From Datnioides undecimradiatus (Eukaryota; Chordata; Actinopteri; Lobotiformes; Datnioididae), in contig WARS01000011.1 of the NCBI GenBank assembly GCA_008933995.1, positions 14,351,516-14,415,515 on the forward strand: a stretch of DNA of 64,000 nucleotides, in the 5' to 3' direction. Positions 28,598 through 39,489 of this stretch are shown here, piece by piece. The first letter of the stretch is position 1, and each line of letters begins with the position of its first letter. The position numbers were made by a program, and so were the translations under genes. The notes beneath the pieces were generated by a model. That model had not been told where the DNA came from. It saw nothing but the letters and a program-made list of their open reading frames with translations, and searched no databases.

Positions 28598-28638
<41 letters not shown>

Positions 28639-31600
28639 ATTCCAGGAAATGCTTTGGAAATGCTGCCCCTCCCAAAGCTTTGATAGACACTAACTGTAGA
28701 TGACAAAGGACAACTTGTCCTCTGTACAAAACTTCACAGAAAAACAGGATGGGTCTGAAATGACAGTTTTTTCTAAAACCAGAATAATTTTTTTTTACTA
28801 AGGCAAAGTTTAATGAAAGACGAGCCAGATGGGGACAGATTTCATGGTCAAATACTCATTTCCTTTGTTGTGAATCTCTTTTATTGGTCTTTTTCACAAA
28901 TGGTTGAGAATATTATTAAGCAGAGACCACTTCACTTCACAGTGAATCAAACTTTTTACTGCATTTTTCAAACAATAGGTCACTACATCAGTCTTCACTC
29001 TGCCAACATGCAGTATTTGGACAACGCACACAGATTTGTACTGCCAGTGATGACGAAATTCAATATCACATGGGAAGCAAAAGAAAATGAATAAATAAAT
29101 TGATGTTTTATGTAGTTTTTTTGCATATACTTATAATTTTTATTTTCTAAATTTAATAGAGATGGTTGGTTTAAATGCCAAACAGGGTTGTCTGTCAAGT
29201 CTACTTCATCACTGATGTAATTGTAATGAAATTAAAACCAGATACTGAAAACTTGTAATTAGTTTTCAGTCAATTGCAATGATCATTATTAGTAGTAGTA
29301 TTACTTATGTACTTACTTGAGGAAGTACTTTTATGTTACTTTTTAATGTCTGCTTCACCTCTTACAAGAATACATAGCTACACTCTTTTAGTATTGCAAG
29401 ACTAAACTATTGAATTTAACCAATTATCGTACCTGTTTTCACTGCAGTAATACTGCAGTAAAAGTTATTAATACTCTCAATCACCAGGAGGACATAAATG
29501 AAAGAAAACTATATACTAGATTACTATATACTATACAAGAAAACAAAATCTATAATTAAAAAGAACCTGATGATTCATTTTAACAATAAAAAAGCTTAAA
29601 ATCTAGATATCTGAAACTCTTTTTGGTTGCTGTGTAACACCATTACTTATATAAAACCTTAAACAGCAAATAAAGAATAACATACATTTTGTTTTTGTTT
29701 AGTTTTTGTGTGTACTGAAATAGATGAATAACTCACTTACTCTAAACAGTGTGAAAGTAACAGCAGTTTCCAGAAGGTTTTTGAATGTGCTTTACTGTAA
29801 AATGCTTTTAGGTTAAATTGGGTAGTTGTATAACATCAGTGCTGTGCCCATTGTGGATATAAAGTCTCTGCCGTAACACTGAACCACGTATACTGCATGA
29901 AAGGGGAGAGAGATAAAGCTCCTTTGTTAAAGTACTGTCTGATCTGAATCCATGAAGCCCTGAGGCCACAGATGATGAGCTTCATAAATACTTTACATAG
30001 TTTGGAAATTACTGATGTACTTACACATCTTTGGAGACTTCTGCCGGCCCTGAAAACAGATGAAGAGACAGGATTTAATTAATCTGTAGTGTGAAAAGTA
30101 TTAAAAGAGGTGTGCTACCTCAATTACAATTAATCCTAGTCATTCAACAACCACCATATCCAACAATTTACACTTGGACACACCTCTTATCTGACTAACA
30201 TCTCACAATTTCAGGATATGTCACAGAAATCATTTAGTTTAACAAGTAACACTTAAGATGACACTGGCAACACATTTAATTGCTCAGAGAGATGACAGTG
30301 AAGGTGTGGACCCTCAGCTGGCAGCGATTTAAGGAGGTGTGGTGGTGTCAGTCTTTGAGAGTGCTCCAACAGGGACCAACAGGGACCTCCTTCTGCAATT
30401 GGGACAGTCGGGACAGGGCGACTTTACATTAGAGAGCCTGTATTTGTTAGGATTAAGCGTATAGCAAACAAAAATAACATAACCTTTCACATTTTTGTAT
30501 TTTCCATATAGCGGACAGCAAATACAAGAAAATACATGAATGTGTGTTCTGTATGTTCAGTAAGTTCATGTCTTAATTGCTAATATTCACAGTGAATGAA
30601 TCTGCAGCATGTTCCCTGACAACACATTTCATTTGTTTTCCTAAAATAGAGGCTCACAGCAAGTTAGTGTTTTTCACTGTTTTGTGTCAGCACTCACAGT
30701 GCTTAGTTAAGGTTATGGAAAACATGAAGGACTTACAATACTGAGGAATCAACACTGATTTCAAGCAAGAGACACAAAGTGGGATTTTTTTTAGCCTGTA
30801 CTAAATGGAGCAGTTTTTTTATATCCTTAACCATAGTTCCTGTGCTGCCTACCCATACACAAAATTCAAACTCCAGTGTTTAGGATCAGCACTTTTTACC
30901 CTCAGTAATCTACCCTGATGTACGTCTTTTAACAAAATAGTGGAAAAATGTGGCCATTAATGAAATACACTCTGTTGTGATTTCAGATTCACACAGAATG
31001 AATACACTTACATTTGGAAATTATGTAAATACATTTGCACAAGAACTGAAGTCTACTTTCCTTTGTTCTATTTTACATTTTACTCTGAAACATTTACATG
31101 ATTTCTGTGGTTAGTTATTCCCAATTTTAAGATGACACACAAACCACAAATTGTCTTCTTTAGGTAGGTAAACTGTTTTACTAGAGGGATACCATTCATG
31201 GTCCAAATGTGTCATGTTTAAAGACTAAAAGAAGCATTGTACTGGTATTTATACACAATTTAGACATCAGTGTGATATATCAGGGCATGGCTCCTGTGGC
31301 TGAAGTAATACATAGAAAATAATGGTTTTTAGAATATAGGCTACATACATGCTCAAAACAACTGGCTTTTTACAGAGAACATGTCGTAAACTGACATACA
31401 GTGCAAATATGAAATGACACCCGTTGTGCTCAAACCAATGCAGTTAGACTCTTTTATGGTCCGACAACAGCTCATTCTTTGCTGAACCACAGGCAGTCCA
31501 CAGAACTTGATTTGAATTGAAATGAGATCATAATACGTTCAGCTGGAGGATAATCTAACTTCCTGCTTGAATGTACAGTATCATATTGACAACAGCGGGC

Positions 31601-31972
31601 CAACAAAAGCCTCAATTCTGCTCTTCAATCTCTTTTTTTCATGCCATGCCGTATCGCATCGCTGTAGAAATGAGCCTTGAAAAGATTGCTACGACAATAA
31701 GATGTAAGAGTAGGGAAACTGGAGAATCTACATTACACAGAAATATAGTGAATTTCATCCTTGTAAAAGAAATGGAGGGCTTTCTTTTCACAGTAATTGT
31801 TTGAGTCTGCTGACATGACACAGGGGCCTATTCAGTAGCCTGACAAAAGCTCATTCATATCCAAGGGTGCACATCTGGGTGCATAAGACTAGGGACGAGC
31901 AATGTGATATAGAGTGCGCTAAGGCGGTCATCTGAGTTTGAAAATGAAATGCTTCGTGGATAGCTTTGATTG

Positions 31973-32013
<41 letters not shown>

Positions 32014-33774
32014 CTATGTATTCTAAAACACTTGACATCATGTAATGTGGTTCTACATTGATATAGGGCTATATTTTACGGAGATATTAATGCACTGAAT
32101 TTGCAAACAATTATAACTACTCATAAGAAGACGTATTTTCTGTTCTAACATTTTTGACATACAACCTCCACGGAGGACGTTTTAGCTGTTACACTAATAC
32201 CTTCCTACAACTACAGTATAATGTGTTTATTAATTGTGTATATACCGAGTGTAAATGCTAAACAGGTAGAAAATAAAACACAAATGTGCAGTAGCACATT
32301 CATACATCATAGATTAAAACTATATAGAAAGGAAGCAGAAGGTGTGGGAAACAGTGTCCTTTGACTGTGGCCTGGTGTCAGCTGGCATGGACAAATAAGT
32401 GCAGGCACTAGTCCACATTTGTCAAAGTGACAGGATGTCACACGTCCTTGACATCGTGCTGAACGCTGACCTCTAAGAAGGAGAAGAAAAATGGGTAAGA
32501 ACTGCTGCACTGAAATGAACAAAGCTGCTGTCCTTTGCAGACAAACACGCCACATTCACAATAAAGTTAGATGTCGATTGCAGACAGTTTCACCTCAAAG
32601 CAGATCAATTTTAAAGCAAACGATAACACTAGTTTGCATTTGCCAGAAGCTGTCTGTCGCTCTGTTAACATGCCTGGCAAGCACTGATTAGGTACCTGCA
32701 AGCACACGCGCACACATTTACACAAGCACAAAACACACTGCTTTAATGGGCAGTGGTGGTGAGGTAATCCTGCAGATACTTCAAGTCTAATTATTCCAAT
32801 TTGACTGTAGTGTCTAGAAATCTGCTCAGTGCAATTTAAAACAGATACTGAATCGGTCTAAATCAACCTAAAGAGATGTGTTATTTAAGGTCAAGCAGAA
32901 ATGAAGCAGAATTTCTGGCTGAGTATTAGTAACACCACAACATACAATATTTTCTCCATTCAAATGCGTCCTCTAGGCTTTATGAATGAAACCTTGCCAT
33001 TGATGGAGTATTTGAAAGCCGCCTGCTTACAGGCACAACCAGCATCAGTCAAGTGGCGAGACAAAGACGAGTAAATGTCACTGGAACTGCTTGTCTTTTA
33101 TCCTCAGAATCCATGGAAACCAGCATAAAGATTAAACATTTTTAAAAAACCCACAGGTGACCTATGGAAGATTTGCTTTTATGTCAGCGTACTGAAGACG
33201 TTCACATTGTAATTACAGTATTAGTGTCATTATCAGTATCAAAGCGGTACATCCCTGAGGCTAGTACTCAGGTGTCTTGTACTAGAACATGGGAGACCCT
33301 TCATGATCGTCCCACCACCCATAGCTTTAGGAGACCACTGCACACATACACACACACACATTCACACACAGAAAAGCGGGCTCCAGTATGCCGCAAACTG
33401 ATGGCCATAGGGGAGGCGGTTTTTAGGATTTTACATTTTACATTTAGGGCAGAAACATGCGTGATGATATTTATTTATGAATGAAATTTTCTCCCGCCCA
33501 CACACTCACACACAGATCATGCACAGACACACACACACACACATACACATCTGAGGACACGAATGCAAGGGTAACCCTGCCACACTTCATTTACATTCAA
33601 AACACCCTCTCCCCTTGGTGCTGATACAGTGACAACTCTCTCCCTCACACATCTGTCCGTTATCACGCACATGCACACACATATACGCATTTATATATAG
33701 ATACACACATATATTCCTTAACAACACTCACCCCCTCCTGAGGTGCTGGTGGCTGAGGAATTGCCACAACCCAT
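26535..33774 (-). CDS. c12orf75 (occ1): OCC1 (C12orf75), overexpressed in colon carcinoma 1 orthologue; complete small protein from five exons
   Basis: Coding pieces in transcript order: 33774-33732 (MGCGNSSATSTSGG), 30049-30025 (PAEVSKD), 28025-27990 (TEDPSAEDEKR), 27483-27404 (NYGGVYVGLPADLTT to KSTRK) and 26539-26535 (Asp, then TAG). Every junction is GT-AG, phases agree, and the total is 189 bp, giving 62 residues against 63 in human OCC1. The human protein has the same MGCGNS start, an Ala-Lys-Asp-Val-Thr-Glu block, the NYGGVYVGLP core, and ends in one residue after RKs. The Gly at position 2 suggests possible N-myristoylation, with Cys-3 for palmitoylation; this is inference. No known domain or established function. 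The last exon is the least certain; it rests on a strong pyrimidine tract (CCCCCCTCCTCTTGCAG) and a fitting phase. The ATG has A at -3 and G at +4. Head-to-head with APPL2, as in human. Confidence 0.92.
28601..28636. repeat. (CA)n microsatellite in OCC1 intron 2
   Basis: Eighteen CA units; a shorter imperfect CA tract sits just left at 28567-28582. Confidence 0.95.
31973..32013. repeat. (TAGA)n tetranucleotide microsatellite in OCC1 intron 1
   Basis: About ten uninterrupted TAGA units, ending in GATC. Confidence 0.95.
33342..33545. repeat. Imperfect CA-rich tracts just downstream of OCC1 exon 1
   Basis: Short CA runs (33345-33369, 33497-33515, 33525-33545) separated by unique sequence, inside OCC1 intron 1 about 190-390 bases after exon 1. 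Confidence 0.7.
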
Positions 33775-34220
33775 TTTGCATCGATGCAGCCACCGTCCAA
33801 GCAGAGCGGAGACGTTTACGAAGAAGAAAGAGGAGAAGGAGAGGGGGGACACCCGAAACACGTTGGGAGTGGAGGAGAAAGTGGGGAGGAGATGAAAGTG
33901 AGAGGGGGGAAAAAAGGGAAGGTCAAGGAAATGTGTCCCTCTGTAACACCGGGATCTCCTTTGGCCGTGCCCCTCTCTTCAGTCTTGCTCCCCTCTGCAA
34001 TGCAATGGAGAGCTGAGAGTGAAGTGAAAGCATGGAGAGAGAGGCTTTTATACACACACATACACATGAAGAGAGAGAGGGGAGAGAGATGCTATGCCCT
34101 CACATGATTTGCTCTTTTCCTCCACCCTGACATGGTTGCCCGGGAAACCAGTGGAAAGGAGGCGGAGGGTGGGGTGAGACTCAACCAATAGGGAGCTTCC
34201 TTTTTATATAAAGGTGGAAA
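33775..34220 (-). promoter_or_regulatory. c12orf75 (occ1): OCC1 5' UTR and candidate TATA-type promoter
   Basis: Reading the minus strand, TTTATATAAAAAGG occupies 34212-34199, about 425-440 bases upstream of the OCC1 ATG and suitable as a TATA box. The wider sequence CCTTTTTATATAAAGG (34199-34214) has CC and GG ends around an A/T core, reminiscent of but longer than an SRF CArG box. A CCAAT (plus strand) lies at 34184-34188. The inferred 5' UTR (33775 to about 34170) is strongly pyrimidine-rich on the transcript strand. An upstream ATG at 33781-33779 sits 7 bases before the real start, out of frame and in a weak context. Confidence 0.4.
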
Positions 34221-34929
34221 AAAAACCATAAAATTCACTTAAGGGGCATCAATATATCAGTCTGTGTGAGTGAATGTGTACGTGTGACATCCTGTAAAAT
34301 CCCCAAAATGTCTTTGTGTGCTAAAACATAGGGGACCTTTCACCATTCACGCTGTCGTTAAGGGCTGGACACACGCAGACACACACATCTTACTTGTTTG
34401 AGCTGACAAGCGACGAGAACAAGAAGCTGTAAAAGCTATGAACAGTCTTTTTGTGAAACCACGAGGGTCACGCTTAGGTCAGTATAAAGCCCCCAATAAA
34501 TCCTTACATCTCGTTTCGTCCTCCTCAGTCACGCCGCTGTATGCTCTGACAAGACTAAGAGCAGTCATGTGAGGGGACTTTAGATGGCAGGATGCATTAC
34601 ATTAGCACTCTCCAGCTCAGAAAATAATTCTCACATTCACTCAGTGGTGTTATCTTATGATATTAAAACGTTTCATCTGGCTGAGAGTCAACATCAGAAT
34701 TTCTCCTCCACATATTTTTTTTTTCTTTTTTTGTGCCAGTCAAGCTAATTATGGTTCCCACAGGTTTCCTTACAGGCCGTCACGATTACAAAATGTCATT
34801 TACTGGTAAAATTAAATCACATACTGTCACTAAATCCTACAATGTCTCGCACACAATAGAGGTACAGGTTGAGTATATTTTGAACAGAATTGTTGATTTT
34901 CCTCAAATATATGGGATAAGATACATTTC

Positions 34930-35840
34930 CATCATCTTTAAAGGCATAATTCAAATTCTTTTTAGGAAATACACATTTGCTTTGGGTTGGATGTAGAACC
35001 ACTCACATATCTGTCAGTTAAATATATGACTACAGCTAATTAGCCAGTTTAGCTGAGCACAAAGATGCAATCCACATACAAGCTCCTTTGAAAAGTAATG
35101 TTATTTGTTTACATGTTACTTGTTTTGTCTAAAAATGGCAATTGGCCATTTTGTCATGGTCATATGATGGACCTTCTGTTAGTCAGGTGCAGTAGCTTCC
35201 TGGAGTCTCTGCTGGTTGCCAGACAAGCACTGAAAGCCAAGAAACAGTTTAGCACCAAAGTTTTTAGACAGATTAACACAGTTCCCTGTAATCAGTCATT
35301 TTAAATACCAATATAGGTGAATACACCACAGACCAGTTACCAGTCATTAACCTGCATTCGTGCTGATTAAGTAAGACAACATTACAATTATAAAATAAGG
35401 GTTTAATCCCTTCCATGCAGTGTCTTTTAACTGACTGCTGGTTAACGTGAAGTTCATGGGCTGTGATTAAATAACTATTTTAAAAGTATTCAGTTGTAGA
35501 GATGCAAACATGTAAATAAATAAGAACAACTGAAGAAGACAATATTGTGAATTCTGCTGCATTCACAATATTTCCACAGGGGGTAGGGGGGAGGCTGAAC
35601 GGAGGTGTAACAGGCTGTCATTCAGCAGAGTAACTGTCTGTGTGTAGCCTAGTAACAGAAGCTGAAGCTGTTTGGGAGCAAAGTCAAGAAGACAACTTAC
35701 TGTCGTCTCCAACTTTTTCTAAAATCGTTCATTTTAAAGGCCAGTACAGCCATTTACACGGTTAATCACCTGTATTCATGTTGATTTGGTCAGACAATCT
35801 ATAAACTATCCGTCCATAAAATATGTTTTGTTCAGCTGGG
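34930..35840. repeat. Cluster of diverged repeats, including a pair of related copies about 420 bases apart
   Basis: Two segments, 35303-35400 and 35729-35820, share TCATTTTAAA, then CCA-TA, then ACCTG-ATTC-TG-TGATT and AGACAA, in the same order and orientation. They are two old copies of one repeat. Left of them, 35010-35080 carries GCTAATTAGCCAGTTTAGC(T), resembling the interior of the MITE at 23104. No coding potential. Boundaries are approximate. Confidence 0.4.
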
Positions 35841-36129
35841 CTGTCTGTCTCTCTAGATTCCTTCTTTTTGGTCTTTCTCCTCCCGTCTAGACTGTGTAAG
35901 GATAGGTATAATAATAGTAATAGGTATATAGGGAGCAGACAGATATTTAGCCATGCAAGCATCATGGCAATCAGGATGGCAGTAAGTTTCTAAAGGAACA
36001 TTTATGGACCCCAGAGGATAAATCCCTCTGACTGTGTTGTTCACCTAACTTTTCCAATAGCATCGCTATGGGGTTTACATCTTTTGTTTTGGCTGATGTC
36101 GCGCCATCATCAGGTAAACATTTTGATTT

Positions 36130-36345
36130 TTCCTTGGTTTATGACTCATGCTGTATTTGTGTTACTCTAAGTTAAGCGCTGCTCGGTTAATTTTAGCACG
36201 CTGATGGGCTAAATTAGTACAGTGAACATGGCACCAATATAGCTGCGAAACATAAACATGCTAGCATTATCTTTGTGAGCATGTTGACAAAATAGCATTT
36301 AGCCCAAAGCACATGATTGTCCCAGTTGTACTCTTCCACAAAGAG
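36130..36345. repeat. Degenerate teleost interspersed repeat with CATGCTAGCATT motifs
   Basis: ACATGCTAGCATTATCTTTG, AGCATGTTGACAAAATAGC and TTTAGCCCAAAGCACATG follow one another here, as in a well-known fish repeat family. It may be related to the copy at 16680-17130. Diverged, non-coding. Confidence 0.45.
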
Positions 36346-38079
36346 TAAGCATACAGTAATTGACTTCTAGGAAACAGTGCTCCTGTGTGCATTGTGTACT
36401 GTCCCAGTCACAAGCTTTGGGACACTGACAATTCCTCTGCAGTTTCTCTCGAGAGCGTGTTTCCTTGGTCAGCTGAATCACTGCTTTGTTAAATCCAGGT
36501 GAGTTCCACTGACATTAAGCATGTCTTTTTATAGCCCAGACTTAGCTGAGTCAGCAAACACAATTAATTATCAAAGTCAGTACTGAAATGCCTTATCTAA
36601 TTTAGAGCCACAACTTCACCAATTAAACAACACAAGTCCACTGAGGAGGGAAGAATGTGTTCCTGGCTCAGGCTGCACGGGAGCTTGATGAGGACACCCA
36701 GCTTGTCACGGCTTGCCTACATTACGGAGACACCACACAACAAGACATGAACACCTTAAGACACCTTAGACTTAAAATATCTTGGATCAAATAAAATAAC
36801 TCAGATAATTTAAATGTCATGTCTGGCATTTAATCATTTAAGGGTTTCTTGAAATGAAATTATGCTAAGATTTAAAAGCTCCTTCCCTTAAAGAAGATTG
36901 TTGTTCTCAAATTAGATGTGGCAACAACATATACTGGAGTCCTTGTTTCACACCAGCGTGTAGGCCATTGTTCAAACACTTTTAATTCTGAAGCCACCTA
37001 CTGACTGCTTTTTTCTTTGATTTCAGACACCTGTTTTTTTGTTTTGTTTTGTTTTATTTTATAAAATTTCTGATTATAAGTCAAGATAATTATACAGAAA
37101 TGTCATGTCAACAGAATGTTTTATTATTATTTCATTTTATTATAGTTTTCAATATTATTCAGTATGTATAAGAAGTCACTGACAAAATAAAAACGTGTTT
37201 TTATTCTAAAAATGTGTTTTTTTGTAGATGGAAAACACACCGAAATCAAGACAGCTAATTTTTATACTGTATTTATTAGACAGGAGGACATTTGTTTTGT
37301 TTTTAGCACTGGAGATCTGTCAGCTGACATAAATTAGATCAGTTACATTAAAGTAAAGAAGAAAGTTTGACATTCGAGTCAGCGTATCTGGCATTTAGTG
37401 AGCACATCAGGGTGGTGACTACTCGCATTATTAGCCATGCTTATCAACCATGATCAGCCCTCAAGGCTGTTCAAGGCATCACAGGCTCTTCCCATAATTT
37501 GGCAATTATGAGTGGTACAAAACCAGACATAATGACATGATGATTACTTCCATAACTTAGGAAATAGATGTAATTCTAAAATGTATACTGTTAAGTCTCA
37601 CTTGTTTTATATTTAATACTGTATATCCATTTGATTTGCTAAAAAGAATGTTGCTTTACCACAGATGTTTTAATGTTCATATATCCAGAGGAACACAGAG
37701 GTCTACACATCATGTTGGTATTACAATGGCTCCTAATTTGCCCCACAGGAAAAGATATTCATAAAACTAACATAACTAACTACATGCATGTAATGCTGAG
37801 ACGATCAAGTCAATCAGTCAATTAGTTGATTAACAGAAATTAATGGTTGATCAAAATGAATGTTAATAAAAAATTCTCAAGTCTCAAATCTGAAGATTTG
37901 CTGCTTTCTTCTGTTTATATGATTAGGAATTCAATAACTTTTGATTTTGCACTGAAACTACAAAACAAGTAAATCAAGGACATCACATTTGGCTCTGAAA
38001 AATTAAGTCTATAAACTCTAGACTAAACCATTAACTCAACAAATTATTTCAATAAAATAATCATATTTAATTAAACAAT

Positions 38080-38465
38080 ATGCTGCATTTACAACCTTTA
38101 AATTGTTAGCATACATAAAATTTCATATTTCTAAATCCAAAAGTTCACTGGTGAAATCAAACCTTTTGTTGAGGACAATAAATACGGAATTGAGCTTTAA
38201 GAAAAAGCTCAAGATCCAATTTTTTCACAAACACCTCCTCACCCAATGGCAAACTATTCACATGTTAGGAAAGAAAATCCTCCACGCCCTTTACTATGCA
38301 CTTCCTGTCTACACCAATGTCTTATTCGACTAGAAACATTTCATAGCACTTGTCTGTGTTGTTTTCTCTTTCTTAAGTCTGTGCTTGTGTTGTACTCACT
38401 TTATGTGCACATCACTTTGGTTGAAAGCATCTTCTAAATGAAACTGTAGAATTGTATAAGTTATA
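38080..38465 (+). repeat. Degenerate interspersed repeat with a LINE/SINE-like 3' tail
   Basis: The 3' part (38411-38450) reads CACTTTGGTTGAAAGCATC followed by TTCTAAATGAAACTGTAGAA. This matches the widespread fish tail with the consensus order CTTTGGATAAAAGCGTCTGC then TAAATG. Upstream, a frame reading KKKLKIQFFHKHLLTQW and TGCACTTCCTGT are also usual in this repeat. It is an old copy in the OCC1-APPL2 intergenic space. Confidence 0.5.
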
Positions 38466-38904
38466 GATTCAATAAATCTTTATCGGAAACCATAATTTTA
38501 ATTTAATTTAATTTAATTGTTTCAATTTTTATTTGTGGAAATAGTTTTGTCCCATTCTCCAATAATAATGATGTTTCATTTTGCATTTTCTGTGGATTTT
38601 ATGGAGTCCATTTTCAGACACATCTCAGCATTCCAAGCTTTATTTCACTTTAATTGTCAATTTCTATGTGAAGCTACTTGCTTCCTCACTTGTTTGAGAG
38701 GGAAATAATATAAAAAGATAAACCTTTCAAAAATACATTTAACTGATTTGAAAATTTACAAACAATACATAAAATTAGTTTATTAATAAGGTGTATAGCT
38801 TATGGTGTGTAGATTATGTATAGCTATACATAATCGTCTAAGTTGTATATTGATAAAATGTACTAAATAATGTTAAAAATGTAGTCATATGACAGACAAA
38901 AGCA

Positions 38905-39065
38905 GCATTATTACAGTCCAAGAATACTGATTCAAGTGAAAGTACACAAGGATTAGCATCAAAATATATTTGAAGAGCCAAAAGTAAAAGTAGTGATTAT
39001 GCAGAAAAGTCCAGTTCAGAATAATACACATTATCATTTTGGGTAGATTATGAAGTTACATCCTG
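38905..39065. repeat. Degenerate AAAAGTACAC/AAAGTAAAAGTA-type fish repeat upstream of APPL2
   Basis: GTGAAAGTACACAAGGATTA, GCATCAAAATATATTTGAAG, AAAGTAAAAGTAGTGATTAT, GCAGAAAAGTCCAGTTCAGA and ATAATACACATTATCATTTT follow the order of a dispersed teleost repeat. It ends about 420 bases before the APPL2 start codon. Class unknown; diverged copy. Confidence 0.45.
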
Positions 39066-39199
39066 GGAATAGATTCAGTCCTATTAACGTTGATTGCGCT
39101 CTGTTACTGTGGAACCAGTTATTTAAATTAAACTCTGCGATTCCATATTTGTCCACATGGGGTCATTGTTGATACGAAAATAAAACTTCAGCTGTCACC

Positions 39200-39489
39200 T
39201 ACCTCCACTTTAGCAGTCAACCGCTGGCTACCCGTCGTCGCTTTGCTGTAAAACCAGTTAAATCTTCATGACAGGAAAAAAAGAACCTGAGTATAAAATC
39301 ACACAAATATCTACATTAGAGTTAAACGTAGTTGTTTTTAGTGCTCACTCAACGGCTGTGGATGAGCTCAGACTTGGGCCCGCCTCCAACTCCTACGTGT
39401 ACGTCTCAGCCGCGCAGAGAACTCTGGGAAACCGAGTCCACGCTCTAAATAATTCAAGCTCCCGTTTCTTCTCTTCCACCGCTAACAAG
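39200..39489 (+). promoter_or_regulatory. appl2: APPL2 5' UTR and probable promoter region
   Basis: The 290 bases before the APPL2 start are richer in G+C than the AT-rich sequence further upstream and hold CpG-containing stretches around 39376-39440. I see no convincing TATA box placed for this start. The ATG has A at -3 and C at +4, an acceptable initiation context. Transcription start not determined. Confidence 0.45.

Larger units (their letters stand above)
26540..33731 (-). other. c12orf75 (occ1): OCC1 introns 1-4
   Basis: Introns are 30050-33731, 28026-30024, 27484-27989 and 26540-27403. They contain a (TAGA)n tract (31973-32013) in intron 1 and a CA repeat (28601-28636) in intron 2. 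Open frames inside them, such as 28813-29094 on plus and 31571-31804, are short, lack splice partners and resemble no family I know. No other gene is evident in the introns. Confidence 0.7.
34221..39199. other. Intergenic DNA between the OCC1 and APPL2 starts
   Basis: About 5 kb lie between the two divergent genes, mostly AT-rich, with four decayed repeat zones (34930-35840, 36130-36345, 38080-38465, 38905-39065). The distance and repeat content argue against one compact shared bidirectional promoter. No exon recognised. Confidence 0.6.

Noticed and set aside
28813..29094. 93-codon plus-strand frame in OCC1 intron 2
   Set aside because: AT-rich chance frame without recognisable domain or splice sites.
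39268..39489. Upstream in-frame extension of APPL2 from ATG 39268 (74 codons)
   Set aside because: APPL proteins start at MPxx directly before the BAR domain. The extension does not resemble any APPL sequence and is best read as 5' UTR with a chance open frame.
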